Notes under the pieces: generated by a model
Databases searched by the model: none
Seen by the model: only the letters and a program-made list of their open reading frames with translations
What the model was told of the DNA's origin: nothing
Made by a program: the position numbers and the translations under genes
Shown here: one piece after another, positions 36,974-45,759 of the stretch
How positions within the stretch are numbered: position 1 is the stretch's first letter
Layout of the letters: each line of letters begins with the position of its first letter
Assembly (NCBI RefSeq): GCF_026262505.1
Contig: NC_067206.1
Coordinates: 33,123,896 to 33,187,895 of the forward strand
Reading direction: 5' to 3'
DNA length: 64,000 nt
Origin: Trichomonas vaginalis G3
Lineage: Eukaryota > Parabasalia > Trichomonadida > Trichomonadidae

Positions 36974-37562
36974 TTAAAATGGTATGCCATATAGCTTCTT
37001 GAATTTGTTAAGAAGTATTCGAACGTATTTTCCATCTGTATCTCTAGCGTTTACATGAGCATAGCCCGTCTTAGTAAAATATACTTGTAATTTCCTATAG
37101 TTTACGCCGGTATAAAAGTAGAAAGAGTCTTGTTCTTCGCTGTAGTAGTAAAACTCAAACGCATGCTTGCCATAGTCTGTAATTTCAATTGCTTCATCTT
37201 CTAGTTCGTCGACAAATTCGAATACAATATCTCGAAATTTGCCTATGTTCTTATTGTTTTCAGAACATGTGACCCAACGCAAGTTCTCAAGTCTATTGTC
37301 GTTTCTTATATGGTTTATATGGTCTACAAGAGGTAGATTGTTAGGTTCGGTATAAAATGAGTTTGCAATGACAATATGTTTAAAATAGTTTTTTTCCACC
37401 CCATCCTCATCATAGCATATCCGTCATTTCGCTCCCCATCCGCTTAAAACTCTTTTTTGTCTTTTTGTTTCTGACTTCAAATGACTCACAACAGTGAATT
37501 TCATATTTCTCATCTAACAAACAAGTTTTCCAACGGTCTGTTCCAACAAACTCAGCGTACAT
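36974..37562 (-). pseudogene. HNH homing endonuclease-like protein, copy 2 (broken)
   Basis: The inverted, close copy of 30510-31094. The C-terminal frame (36974-37399) keeps VDHINHIRNDNRLENLRWVT. The N-terminal codons to 37562 (WKTCLLDEKYEIHCCESFEV) are in another frame, with the break near 37395-37440. With copy 1 it forms a 585-bp inverted repeat around 31095-36973. Confidence 0.8.
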
Positions 37563-37601
37563 TTCAAAATAAAATAAAAAAATATATTTTTTATTCTTGA
37601 G

Positions 37602-38401
37602 CTATTTTTTATCTTGACTTTGTTGTTGCAATTTGTTCCATTTGTTGCATTTGTTGTTGAAGTTGTTCTTGTAGTACAATACTTTCACCAAGTTGCATCT
37701 TCCAATTCGAAACTTTCTGCCGTCATTGACAAATACATAGGACATAAAAGTTTTACAGGAACAAAGTTTGCGTCGACTAATGTCAACGTTATGTTTGCTA
37801 AAGTGTTTGAGTTTTACTAAAGCTGAAAACTCTGCATTCGACATGAACAATAGGCAAACCAGCAGAGAAAGTGTTGTTTATACGCATGAGTATCTTTTGG
37901 TCATAGTAGTTTCTGTCGATAATTCGAATAGCACTTTGAACCTAAGTTTGAAAACAATATATATAAATAGGTGTACTTAAAGTCAATGGAACAGACAAAC
38001 CTTGTATGACACCTTTTCCTGTTATAGAAACTGTTGGTAGTAAAAACCAGATATAAGTTTTGTATTATAGCTCATATCGTTTATACTAAACTCAGTCGGA
38101 CATCCAAACATAATGAAACCTGCTCTAGTTGCAGCACATGTTACATCCGTCCTTAAAGTATTAAATAAGTCAACAAACCTGTTGGTGGTATATCTGAGTA
38201 AGTATCTTCAAAGAAGTATTTTTTTACCATTCACAACAACAAAGTCTTCTGTGTCAAAAGAGCAAAACAGGCTTTAGTCGTCATCGTGTTTAAGGTCAGT
38301 TTACAATATCGTCCTTGAGGACTTTGTAAGTTTGTTGTTATAGAATTATATGACTCAGGGTTTTTAGTCGTAATAGTATAAACCACTATGTCTTCTGCCA
38401 T
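37602..38401 (-). pseudogene. Heavily broken M2 gene
   Basis: ATG 38401 opens MAEDIVVYTITTKNPESYNS, and protein-like pieces continue in several frames (AATRAGFIMFGCPTEFSIND, VIQGLSVPLTLSTPIYI, NDGRKFRIGRCNLVKVLYYK) to a Gln/Asn-rich end at 37602. At least five frame changes or stops are needed. Beta-rich pieces suggest a structural protein, but no family was recognised. Confidence 0.45.
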
Positions 38402-38449
38402 TTACTTAGCAAGTAAATTTTAATGAAATGTTGTGGTCGTCAAATATTT

Positions 38450-38986
38450 TTATGACGTCTGGGAAACTATATTTAAGTTCAACGTTTCACCTCCTTTCAT
38501 AACGTATATCTTGTCAATGACATTATATGAAACACCACAGCAACTAACGTCGGGTTCTATTTCTTTGATGTTTATATCGTCTGCCTCTGTCAAAAGTTTC
38601 AATAGTTCTTTCAAAACTTCATGAGGTGCAATGACATATGAGTTCACTTTTACAGGGTTGTGTTCGACCAAGTTTAACATTATACCCAAAGCTTGACAAA
38701 TCTTCTCCTGAGTTTTAAGTTTGTCTTTAAGTTGTTGGTAGTCGTTTCGAATATCTGCAACAGAACTTAAGTCTCTGCTAACTTCAGGATATGTTGGTTG
38801 TTCTTTTACAGGAACTATTGTTATACCATCTTCGTCTTCGTATGGTTTCCCCACTTCAACATCTCTGTCTTTGACATTGACAACAACACTTTGACTGTTT
38901 GTTTGAGTTGGTGAATTTAACTTCACATCTGCCACCGCCATTAAACCTTTTGAAACACTCACGCTTCTATTTTTAGGAAATGACAT
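38450..38986 (-). CDS. CCG-motif conserved Maverick protein (intact form)
   Basis: 178 residues from ATG 38986. Variable N-terminal tail, helix DYQQLKDKLKTQEKICQALG, then LKELLKLLTEADDINIKEIE, DVSCCGVSYNVIDKIYVMKG and a last strand LNLNIVS. It is the only unbroken member in the window and so shows that the M1 and M3 pairs of frames are single genes. It shares an 18-bp divergent promoter (TTTTACTTAGAATAAAA) with 39005. The function is unknown. Confidence 0.7.
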   Translation of the reverse strand: MSFPKNRSVSVSKGLMAVADVKLNSPTQTNSQSVVVNVKDRDVEVGKPYEDEDGITIVPVKEQPTYPEVSRDLSSVADIRNDYQQLKDKLKTQEKICQALGIMLNLVEHNPVKVNSYVIAPHEVLKELLKLLTEADDINIKEIEPDVSCCGVSYNVIDKIYVMKGGETLNLNIVSQTS

Positions 38987-39004
38987 TTTACTTAGAATAA
39001 AAAG

Positions 39005-39517
39005 ATGGACGTATTTGAGTATCTCTTCGAATTGAAGCAAAACAAAGTTTACACACACAAACAATACAAGTTCATTGACAGAGTAGTTCTTTACACAAAC
39101 AATGGAAAATGTTATAGAATAGCAGTCTTTGCTGAACCAAAATATTTTCATAAAGCAAAGAAAGTTGGTATAACTGAAATGGTGAAAGTTCTTGAAGCAG
39201 ACAAAAATATAACAACAAAACTTACAGATATTTCTAAAGGTAAGTTTATAATACAATATTATGTCAAAACTGGCGTACTGTCAATATTTGACGGAGAGAA
39301 GTCAGTTCAAGAACAACTTACTGACCTGCTGCCAAATCTGCTCGATGGAAGCTGTCGTTATGCCAATCTGAGGAGCCCCAGCAGGTTTCATCGAACGAAT
39401 CTTCAAAAGAGCATCTTCCGTGAAAAGTGCTATTGGTTTTGTAAACTTCTTTGCTTTCAATTCATCTGGACCGTCTCTGTCACCAGTATATTGTATTTGA
39501 ACTGTACCAACAGTTGA
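39005..39517 (+). CDS. Hypothetical M2 protein; C-terminal part antisense to capsid gene
   Basis: MDVFEYLFELKQNKVYTHKQ, then FIDRVVLYTNNGKCYRIAVF and FIIQYYVKTGVLSIFDGEKS are protein-like to about residue 100. Beyond 39302 the frame is antisense to the capsid C-terminus and looks like a random reading, so the real gene probably ended near 39310 before a frameshift. The function is unknown. Confidence 0.5.
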   Translation: MDVFEYLFELKQNKVYTHKQYKFIDRVVLYTNNGKCYRIAVFAEPKYFHKAKKVGITEMVKVLEADKNITTKLTDISKGKFIIQYYVKTGVLSIFDGEKSVQEQLTDLLPNLLDGSCRYANLRSPSRFHRTNLQKSIFREKCYWFCKLLCFQFIWTVSVTSILYLNCTNS

Positions 39518-40924
39518 AATACCACCCATAAAGTCTTCTGAGTCAGCAAATGGAATGCCAAGCCAAAAGTTTGAACGGTCTCCATTTGTATTATTGAGTT
39601 TTTTGACCTCCTGTATGAGTCCATACTTTCACATATGGCATAATAGAACTTTGCATTTCAGGGTTAATGGTTGTTGTGAAGTTGTTGTTAAAGTTCATAG
39701 CATCTAATGTCAAGTTGTATGACCTCATATCCTCAACTGTAGAATATTCTTCTCTTGGATAATATTTGCCATCTATGTTTATATGATATTTAATACCAGG
39801 GTTGTAGAAGCAAGAATAGTCATTTATAGTTCGTCTGAACAGTACAAACATAGTATCTGCATGTTTCATTGCAGTTGTTAAAGCAATATCTGTTCTTGCA
39901 CCTGGGTCAGCACTTTGGTTTCCAACTTCACCTGCAAAGTCTTTGACAGATATTTGGTGTATAGGGAACATAAGTGGAACTGCAATATATTTGGCAGCTA
40001 AAGCATTTGAAATATCTGGGTCCAACATATAGACTGCAAGTCTGCTTTCTATTCTCTTGCATTCAAATTTTTCGCATGTGAACTTAACTGGGTCCCAAGC
40101 AGTTCCAGCAGCATTGAAATAATAGTTTACTTCAGTGTTGAGGTTTGAGAAACAAAGTCTAAGTCAACTTTGTCTTTGCAAAATTCGGCGAATGACGTTT
40201 GATTTGCTCCCTTTACGTCTGTAAGAGTGAATGGGTCTTGTGTTGGTGCAATGACTAAGTTATTTTTGCTTGGAGTAAGTTCAATAGAAATTTTTCCTGC
40301 CCAGTTTGGCAAGTATCTTAAAAACCTGAAGATGAGGAAAGATGACAAAGGAACTCTAAGTTTCAATTTTACTTTGGTTACTGCTGCTGCAGTTTGTCCA
40401 GAAAGGTCAACATAAACTCCTGGAACGTTAGGGTCAAGTCTTCTTATTTTCTCAATAGTTGCATACTGGTCTGTTTGTTCTCTAGCTTGTGGTTGTACTG
40501 AGTTTCTCAAAGCGAACCATTCATAGTTTGCCCATGTTACTGTTTGAACTAAGTCAGAGTTAGAATATATCTTATATCCCATGAAAACTTCTGGAGCATA
40601 TTGGTATCCGACATAGAAAATTCCATTGCAACCTTTCTTGTCAGACAACTTGGCAGAAGGTTTTATTTCAATGTCTTGTTCCACGTATAAGAAAGAGTTG
40701 TCAATAGAAATTATATGAAACCTGTCGCAAGCAATATCTACTGTTGTTGAAGAACCTTCTCCAAACTCACCTACGTTTCCATAAGAAACAGCAGTTGTAT
40801 ATTCGTAAGTTCCAGGAACTATTTCTGACCTTCTAATGGCATTGTCGCATTCGTTATACCATTCGGAAACATTTCCGTTCATAGCATCCAAAACTGTTGG
40901 CGTTATATTCTGAGCGGCGTACAT
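39302..40924 (-). pseudogene. Major capsid protein of M2, two frameshifts
   Basis: Three consecutive frames give a protein of about 540 residues, close to the 546 of M1. N-terminal frame 40127-40924: MYAAQNITPTVLDAMNGNVS, and LRVPLSSFLIFRFLRYLPNW AGKISIEL. Middle frame 39591-40125: MLDPDISNALAAKYIAVPLM. C-terminal frame 39302-39590: FMGGISTVGTVQIQYTGDRD. Breaks lie near 40130 and 39600. It would form the capsomers of the virion. Confidence 0.75.
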
Positions 40925-40956
40925 TTCATATGAGTAAAAATATAGAATAGTTGGAT

Positions 40957-42116
40957 TTATATGTCATAATAGAACCCACGTGGACCAAGCTTTACTTTCT
41001 TCCTGACTGAGTTTTTAACTCTTCTTTTTCCTTCATTGCCCTCTGCTTGAAGTTGTTGCATCTTTGCATTATGTTCATCTAGTATGTTGCAAATTTCCCA
41101 TGTCCTTTTTGCCTTTTGGCTCTGGTCGCCCATCTCAGGTAACCTATATCCTAGAAAGAGTTTGTCATAGTCTGTATTTGAGTCTTCGCGTATTGTTTGC
41201 ATGACTCTTTCCTGAGTTTCCGGTTCAAGCGCTTCAAACAGTGCCTGTCCATATGGAATAAGCTCGTTTCCAAATATATGTTTTTGTAGCCATTCTGGTT
41301 TTCTTTCCATGTTACCAACTATATCTTTTGTGAATGGGAAAGCTTTTACCCAATCTTTCAGTCTTGCGTCGTTTATTTCTGTAGTTGGTTTTATTTTGTC
41401 AAGGAACATGTTTTTCAATACTAACATTTCATTTGGTACTGTCCATTTGAGTTTTCTTAAATATTCATCCCTTCTCGGTTCATCGCCTGCAAAGTAAGTT
41501 TTTATGACATTTTGTAAACTTTCGTTTGCAAGGTCATGTACAATAGGTTCTCTTCCTTCTCCCTCCCTAACTTTCTTTCTAAACTCTTCACCAAATATAC
41601 CATCTCTATGGTTCTGTGTAGTTCTTTGAGATAAATGTTCTAGAACGTCAGGTGTTATATTTCCATCAGCCATGTTCATTTCATACTGGTCCAAAATATC
41701 TGCATGTTTCATATCTTTCAATGGCATTAAAGCCGCGCTTAAAATACCAGCTATATCTTGTTCACCATTGACTTCCATTGCGTCTACAACTTCTTGGAAT
41801 TGTGGTTGTAAGTTTATGAACCACCTATCTGGATTAGCTTTATGACCCATCTCATTGTAGTTCCATCGTCTGCAGAAACAAAAGTAGGTTTGTTTCCATC
41901 TTGGTTAGGTTCTGAATGAACTTTAAACAATGTTTCATTTCTATATGTTTTCTTGAAATTTAACCTTTTATCTTCACCGAGTTCATCCGAAGATTGAACG
42001 TTAAATGCTCGTAAGTAAAAAGGGTTGTTGTATTTGTGTACATTTTTTTTCAGTTCTTCCATTCTATGCTGAATATTTTCATCTGGTGTTGGAGTCTTTT
42101 GTATGTCGGCAAACAT
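40957..42116 (-). pseudogene. Hypothetical M2 protein beside capsid, probable frameshift
   Basis: The N-terminal frame 41814-42116 (MFADIQKTPTPDENIQHRME) and the C-terminal frame 40957-41850 (ANPDRWFINLQPQFQEVVDA, and a basic end RRVKNSVRKKVKLGPRGFYY) overlap by 37 bases. The likely break is near 41840; alternatively these are two overlapping genes. The C-terminal part is helical, with repeated acidic segments. Its position between capsid and coiled-coil genes suggests a virion component. Confidence 0.55.
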
Positions 42117-42133
42117 TTTTCGATATTCTTCTA

Positions 42134-44155
42134 CTATGTCAGCCGAATTTTTTTAGACTCTTGGAAATATTCCATATTCTCCGCATACTCTTGTTGAGGG
42201 TCAAGATTTTTCGGCTGTTCCAAATCTTCATCTAGTTCTGTGAAGTTAGTTTCCAAAGGAGTGACTTGTTCGTTTCCTTCAGGCTCTTCTAGCTGTTGTT
42301 GCTGAACTATTTCTTCCATGTCTGGTTGTATCTGAACTTCTTCCTGTGGAGTTTCTTGTACCTCATCTGCTGGCATTTCATATATTCCGAGACCGTTTTC
42401 AACAATTTCCCTATCTACGTCATCCGCATTCATAAGCTTTTGTTCTTTCGTTCCGTCTCTATTTTTTACGCGTTTCATGACGAAAGTTGAATTGTCATTT
42501 AGCTCTGACATCAAATATCTCGGAGTAAATTCATCCATGTCATTTGGATGATATGCTATTAAATCATATCCCTTAGCGAGCTTGTATTTTCCAGGTTTGA
42601 GATTATATCCGTTTTGGTGCTGAGCCATAAAGCTAAATAGGTTCGGGTCAGTATTTCCATCCTTGAACTTTCCAATAGCTTCTTTATATCTGTCACTAAA
42701 GTCAACAGTATCTGGGAAACCACACTCTTCTTTAAGCATTTTTAAGAATTCTTGGTTTCCTTGTTCTCTACTTCTTTTATGTCCTTGCTCTGTTTGTGGA
42801 GGTGGTTGTTGTGCAGGGTTTTGAACTGTTGGTTGTGGAGGTGGTTGTTGTGTTGGTTGTTGTGTTGGTTGTTGTTGTTGTTGTGTTGGTTTTGGTGCAT
42901 GCCTGTGTCTGTGTCCATGTGACGATGTAAATGTTTTAGGTAGTCCTGGTGCAGGTGCTTCTCTTGGAGGGTTTGGTGGTATATAAGTTCCACCAGCTGG
43001 CACATATGTTCCATCTGCAGCGTAATGTCCTACCTGACTTTTCGTTCTTAAGAAAGCATTTACTAGGTCTGTTTTGGTCTGTTGTAACTCTTTTTCTTGA
43101 CTTTTCACAACAGTTGCTCTAACGGCGTCATAGGCACTTTGAACTGCCTGTCTCGTTGCTGCATCTGTTATTTTCGTCATATTTTGTGCTACTTCTTTTA
43201 ACTCTTTGTCGAAACCTTCAGACTTCAGTTTCTTTCCAGATGAGAAGTCGTTCACTTGTTTCACCTTACTATGAAGAGCTTCGAAGGCGTTCTTAAAGTC
43301 AGCATTTGTTAAAGCTTCATTTGAACTGTCTTCATCCGCTTGTATTTTTGTCCTTATTGACCCTATAAGCTGGGCTGCTTTAGCGTTGGCTTGGGCATCT
43401 AACCAGTCATTGTTAGCTTTTATATATTCTGCGCTTTTCATTGCCTTTTGCATGGCTGCGTCGTTATTTTTACTTTCTTGTGCTAAGTTTTCATACTGTA
43501 CGGTTTGGTTTTGCAACTGTAAAAGTTTTTCTGCCTTTACATTTGCTTCAACTTCTTTTTTATACTCATCGCTATCCATATATGTCTTCAGGGCTTTTTG
43601 TTTTATCTCTTCATCTTTCAGTATTTTATATTGAGTAGTATGGTTTTTCAAATTTATGACATCTTGTTCCATTTTTGCTACTTCTGTTGCTTTTTCTGAC
43701 ACTTTTTTTGCATATTCCTCTGTACTTAGTTCTTTCAGTTGTTCTTCTTTCTTCTTTTTCTCTACGTTTAACTCATTGAGTTTCTTTGTGTGTCTGTCAT
43801 ATTCTAGTTTCTTTTCGTTTTCACCTATTTGCTTCTGTATGTCTATGTTTGACTTTTTGACATCTGTTATTTGATTTTTGAGTGAACTCAAATTCATTTG
43901 ACTTTGAGGGTTATAGGCTGTTCCGTCTGCAGCTCCACCATAGCCTGCCATTTTCGCTAAAAGTGCCGCTCTTAAACCTCCACTCTGTGCACCAACAACT
44001 CGGTTTAAAAGCATAGGATTGCTTGACATTTGTTGCAACATAGTGGGGTCATTCAGCATTTGTTGTTGCAATTGTTGTTGTGGTGTCAGTTTTACTATTG
44101 GATGTTTCAATGCTCTCTTCCTCTTACGTATATTCTTACGTAGCTTACGTGGCAT
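42134..44155 (-). CDS. Long coiled-coil Maverick protein
   Basis: 673 residues from ATG 44155 (MPRKLRKNIRKRKRALKHPI). The frame extends upstream into the terminal satellite, but that part is only repeat. Order: basic N-terminus, Gln/Met-rich segment, a coiled coil of about 250 residues (SSLKNQITDVKKSNIDIQKQ onward), a Pro/Gln/His-rich linker (QQQQPTQQPTQQPPPQP), a folded segment (EECGFPDTVDFSDRYKEAIG, LKPGKYKLAKGYDLIAYHPN), and an acidic Gln-rich tail. It may scaffold or organise the core. Not recognised. Confidence 0.65.
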   Translation of the reverse strand: MPRKLRKNIRKRKRALKHPIVKLTPQQQLQQQMLNDPTMLQQMSSNPMLLNRVVGAQSGGLRAALLAKMAGYGGAADGTAYNPQSQMNLSSLKNQITDVKKSNIDIQKQIGENEKKLEYDRHTKKLNELNVEKKKKEEQLKELSTEEYAKKVSEKATEVAKMEQDVINLKNHTTQYKILKDEEIKQKALKTYMDSDEYKKEVEANVKAEKLLQLQNQTVQYENLAQESKNNDAAMQKAMKSAEYIKANNDWLDAQANAKAAQLIGSIRTKIQADEDSSNEALTNADFKNAFEALHSKVKQVNDFSSGKKLKSEGFDKELKEVAQNMTKITDAATRQAVQSAYDAVRATVVKSQEKELQQTKTDLVNAFLRTKSQVGHYAADGTYVPAGGTYIPPNPPREAPAPGLPKTFTSSHGHRHRHAPKPTQQQQQPTQQPTQQPPPQPTVQNPAQQPPPQTEQGHKRSREQGNQEFLKMLKEECGFPDTVDFSDRYKEAIGKFKDGNTDPNLFSFMAQHQNGYNLKPGKYKLAKGYDLIAYHPNDMDEFTPRYLMSELNDNSTFVMKRVKNRDGTKEQKLMNADDVDREIVENGLGIYEMPADEVQETPQEEVQIQPDMEEIVQQQQLEEPEGNEQVTPLETNFTELDEDLEQPKNLDPQQEYAENMEYFQESKKIRLT

Positions 44156-44308
44156 TTTAAGTGAAGTTAAAAAGCGGTTTTCGACAGATGTTTTATTGTG
44201 ACTTCTTCGTAAAGACTTTGTTAAGACTTCTTCGTAAAGACTTTGTTGAGATTTCTTCGTAAAGACTTTGTTGAGATTTCTTCGTAAATGACCCAAAAAT
44301 ATATTTTA

Positions 44309-44356
44309 GGTGAAGAGGTGAGATTTCACCTCTTTTTTCACCTCATTTCTCACCTC
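44309..44356 (+). repeat. Multi-arm hairpin repeat, copy 10
   Basis: GGTGA, AGGTGA, then TCACCT, TCACCT, TCACCTC; counterpart of copy 4 in the left repeat. Confidence 0.85.
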
Positions 44357-44528
44357 TTGAATTTTCATGAATTTCTTCGTAAAGACTTTGTTGAGATTTC
44401 TTCGTAAAGACTTTGTCAAGATTTCATCGTAAAGACTTTGTTGAGATTTCTTCGTAAAGACTTTGTTGAGATTTCTTCGTAAATGACCCTAGTAGTATAT
44501 TTTTGGTGTAAATTTCATGAAAATTCAA

Positions 44529-44576
44529 GAGGTGAGAAAACAGGTGAGAAAACGGGTGACATCTCACCTCTTCACC
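44529..44576 (-). repeat. Multi-arm hairpin repeat, copy 11
   Basis: Three GGTGA-type arms, then TCACCTC and TCACCT; counterpart of copy 3. Confidence 0.85.
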
Positions 44577-44649
44577 TAAAATATATTTTTGGTGTAAAAT
44601 TCTGAGTAAAATGACAGATGGAACACATACTTTTTCAGTAAGTACATAT

Positions 44650-44696
44650 GGGGTAGAAAAGAGGGTAGAAAACGGGGTAGATATACCCTTCTACCC
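44650..44696 (-). repeat. Multi-arm hairpin repeat, copy 12 (GGGTA type)
   Basis: GGGGTAG, GGGTAG, GGGGTAG, then TACCC and CTACCC; counterpart of copy 2. Confidence 0.85.
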
Positions 44697-44729
44697 TAAA
44701 ATATATTTTTGTCTGATTTACGCTCATTA

Positions 44730-44953
44730 CGATGAAGTTTTGACAAAGTCTTTACGATGAAGTTTTGACAAAGTCTTTACGATGAAATCTTGACAAGTCT
44801 TTACGATGAAGTTTTGACAAAGTCTTTACGATGAAGTTTTGACAAAGTCTTTACGATGAAATCTTGACAAAGTCTTTACGATGAAGTTTTGACAAAGTCT
44901 TTACGATGAAATCTTGACAAAGTCTTTACGATGAAATCTTGACAAAGTCTTTA
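44730..44953 (-). repeat. 25-bp satellite, nine units in the right end
   Basis: Unit CGATGAAGTTTTGACAAAGTCTTTA, alternating with a variant reading CGATGAAATCTTGAC; the third unit lacks one base. The left end has only three units. Confidence 0.85.
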
Positions 44954-44976
44954 CGATGAAATTCATGAAAATTCAA

Positions 44977-45024
44977 GAGGTGAAAAATGAGGTGAAAAAA
45001 CAGGTGAAATCTCACCTCTTCACC
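44977..45024 (-). repeat. Multi-arm hairpin repeat, copy 13
   Basis: Three AGGTGA arms, then TCACCTC and TCACCT; counterpart of copy 1. Confidence 0.85.
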
Positions 45025-45225
45025 TAAAATATATTTTTATTGAATTCTGTATAATATTCTGAGTAATATGACAGATGTTTATATAACACTTTCTCCGGTT
45101 TATAGGACCTCTCTCATATTCTATCTTGTCATATCAAAACTCATAGTCATGTTTGTCCTCTAAGACTTCATTTATACTAAACATCTTCGGGGCTAGAAGG
45201 CACGAAGTGCCTGGAAGCCCCACTA

Positions 45226-45268
<43 letters not shown>

Positions 45269-45273
<5 letters not shown>
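45269..45273. repeat. Target-site duplication of M2, right copy (AGAAT)
   Basis: Follows the terminal T-run; identical to 22147-22151. Confidence 0.8.
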
Positions 45274-45274
<1 letters not shown>

Positions 45275-45759
45275 ATTAGTGCATATGATGAATAAAAGAA
45301 ATCAGGTGGTTCATCGACTCAATTCAGAACTTTCAATAATTTTAATATTCGAATCGGCGTTGAAGGTGTGACAGCATAGAAAATTATTACCCTGCATCTC
45401 AAAAAGATTATCATGTATTCAAAGCTTATATCAATTTCAAAATCGAATTATTATTTTGAATCGATAGACTATTGAGGTTTGACAACATGAAACTCTTCAA
45501 GATTCAGCTCCTTGAAAGAATATTTTTGGTATCAGAGCATCTTCCCTTGTGTGATCATATATCTGTAGAAATACTGAATGTTTACTCTCATTGATCTATT
45601 AAAAAGAAGAATTCATTAAGTTTAAGACCTTCAATAAACACTTTAATATTATTTTAAACTTTTTTCCCTGATTCATAATCTTCGGGGTTAAATATTGGAA
45701 CATGTTTACTTTTGGACAATGACAATAAATGATGTATTCTGTATATAATCTGAGTTAGT
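45274..45759. other. Intergenic host sequence right of M2
   Basis: AT-rich, no gene recognised. Before M2 inserted, this stretch was the upstream neighbour of the ankyrin-RING gene at 22091. Confidence 0.5.

Larger units (their letters stand above)
22152..45268. mobile_element. Maverick/Polinton element M2, complete with both ends
   Basis: 23,117 bp from an A-run (22152-22182) to a T-run (45228-45268), flanked by AGAAT on both sides. The ends are inverted repeats starting GGTAGTGGGGCTTCCAGGC. Inside are integrase, packaging ATPase, capsid, fibre, small amphipathic proteins, a Dam-like methyltransferase, HNH and KilA-N genes. No polymerase B and no adenain-like cysteine protease was recognised. 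Capsid and ATPase are frameshifted, so this copy is structurally complete but would need help to move. Confidence 0.93.
44203..45268 (-). repeat. M2 right terminal inverted repeat
   Basis: The reverse complement of the left repeat (22152-23057), longer because it carries more satellite units and a 41-base T-run (45228-45268). It includes hairpin copies 10-13. Confidence 0.88.

Noticed and set aside
44156-44296. Upstream extension of the long coiled-coil protein
   Set aside because: Those codons are only the terminal 25-bp satellite read in frame; the basic start MPRKLRKN at 44155 fits better.
44730-44953. Regular 25-bp repeats that could suggest a CRISPR-like array
   Set aside because: Units are directly adjacent with no unique spacers, and no cas-like genes are present; this is a terminal satellite.
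22152-45268. A hidden polymerase B or adenain-like protease in M2
   Set aside because: No GDTD motif or His/Cys protease pattern was found in any frame that I read; a profile search could still find a degraded one.
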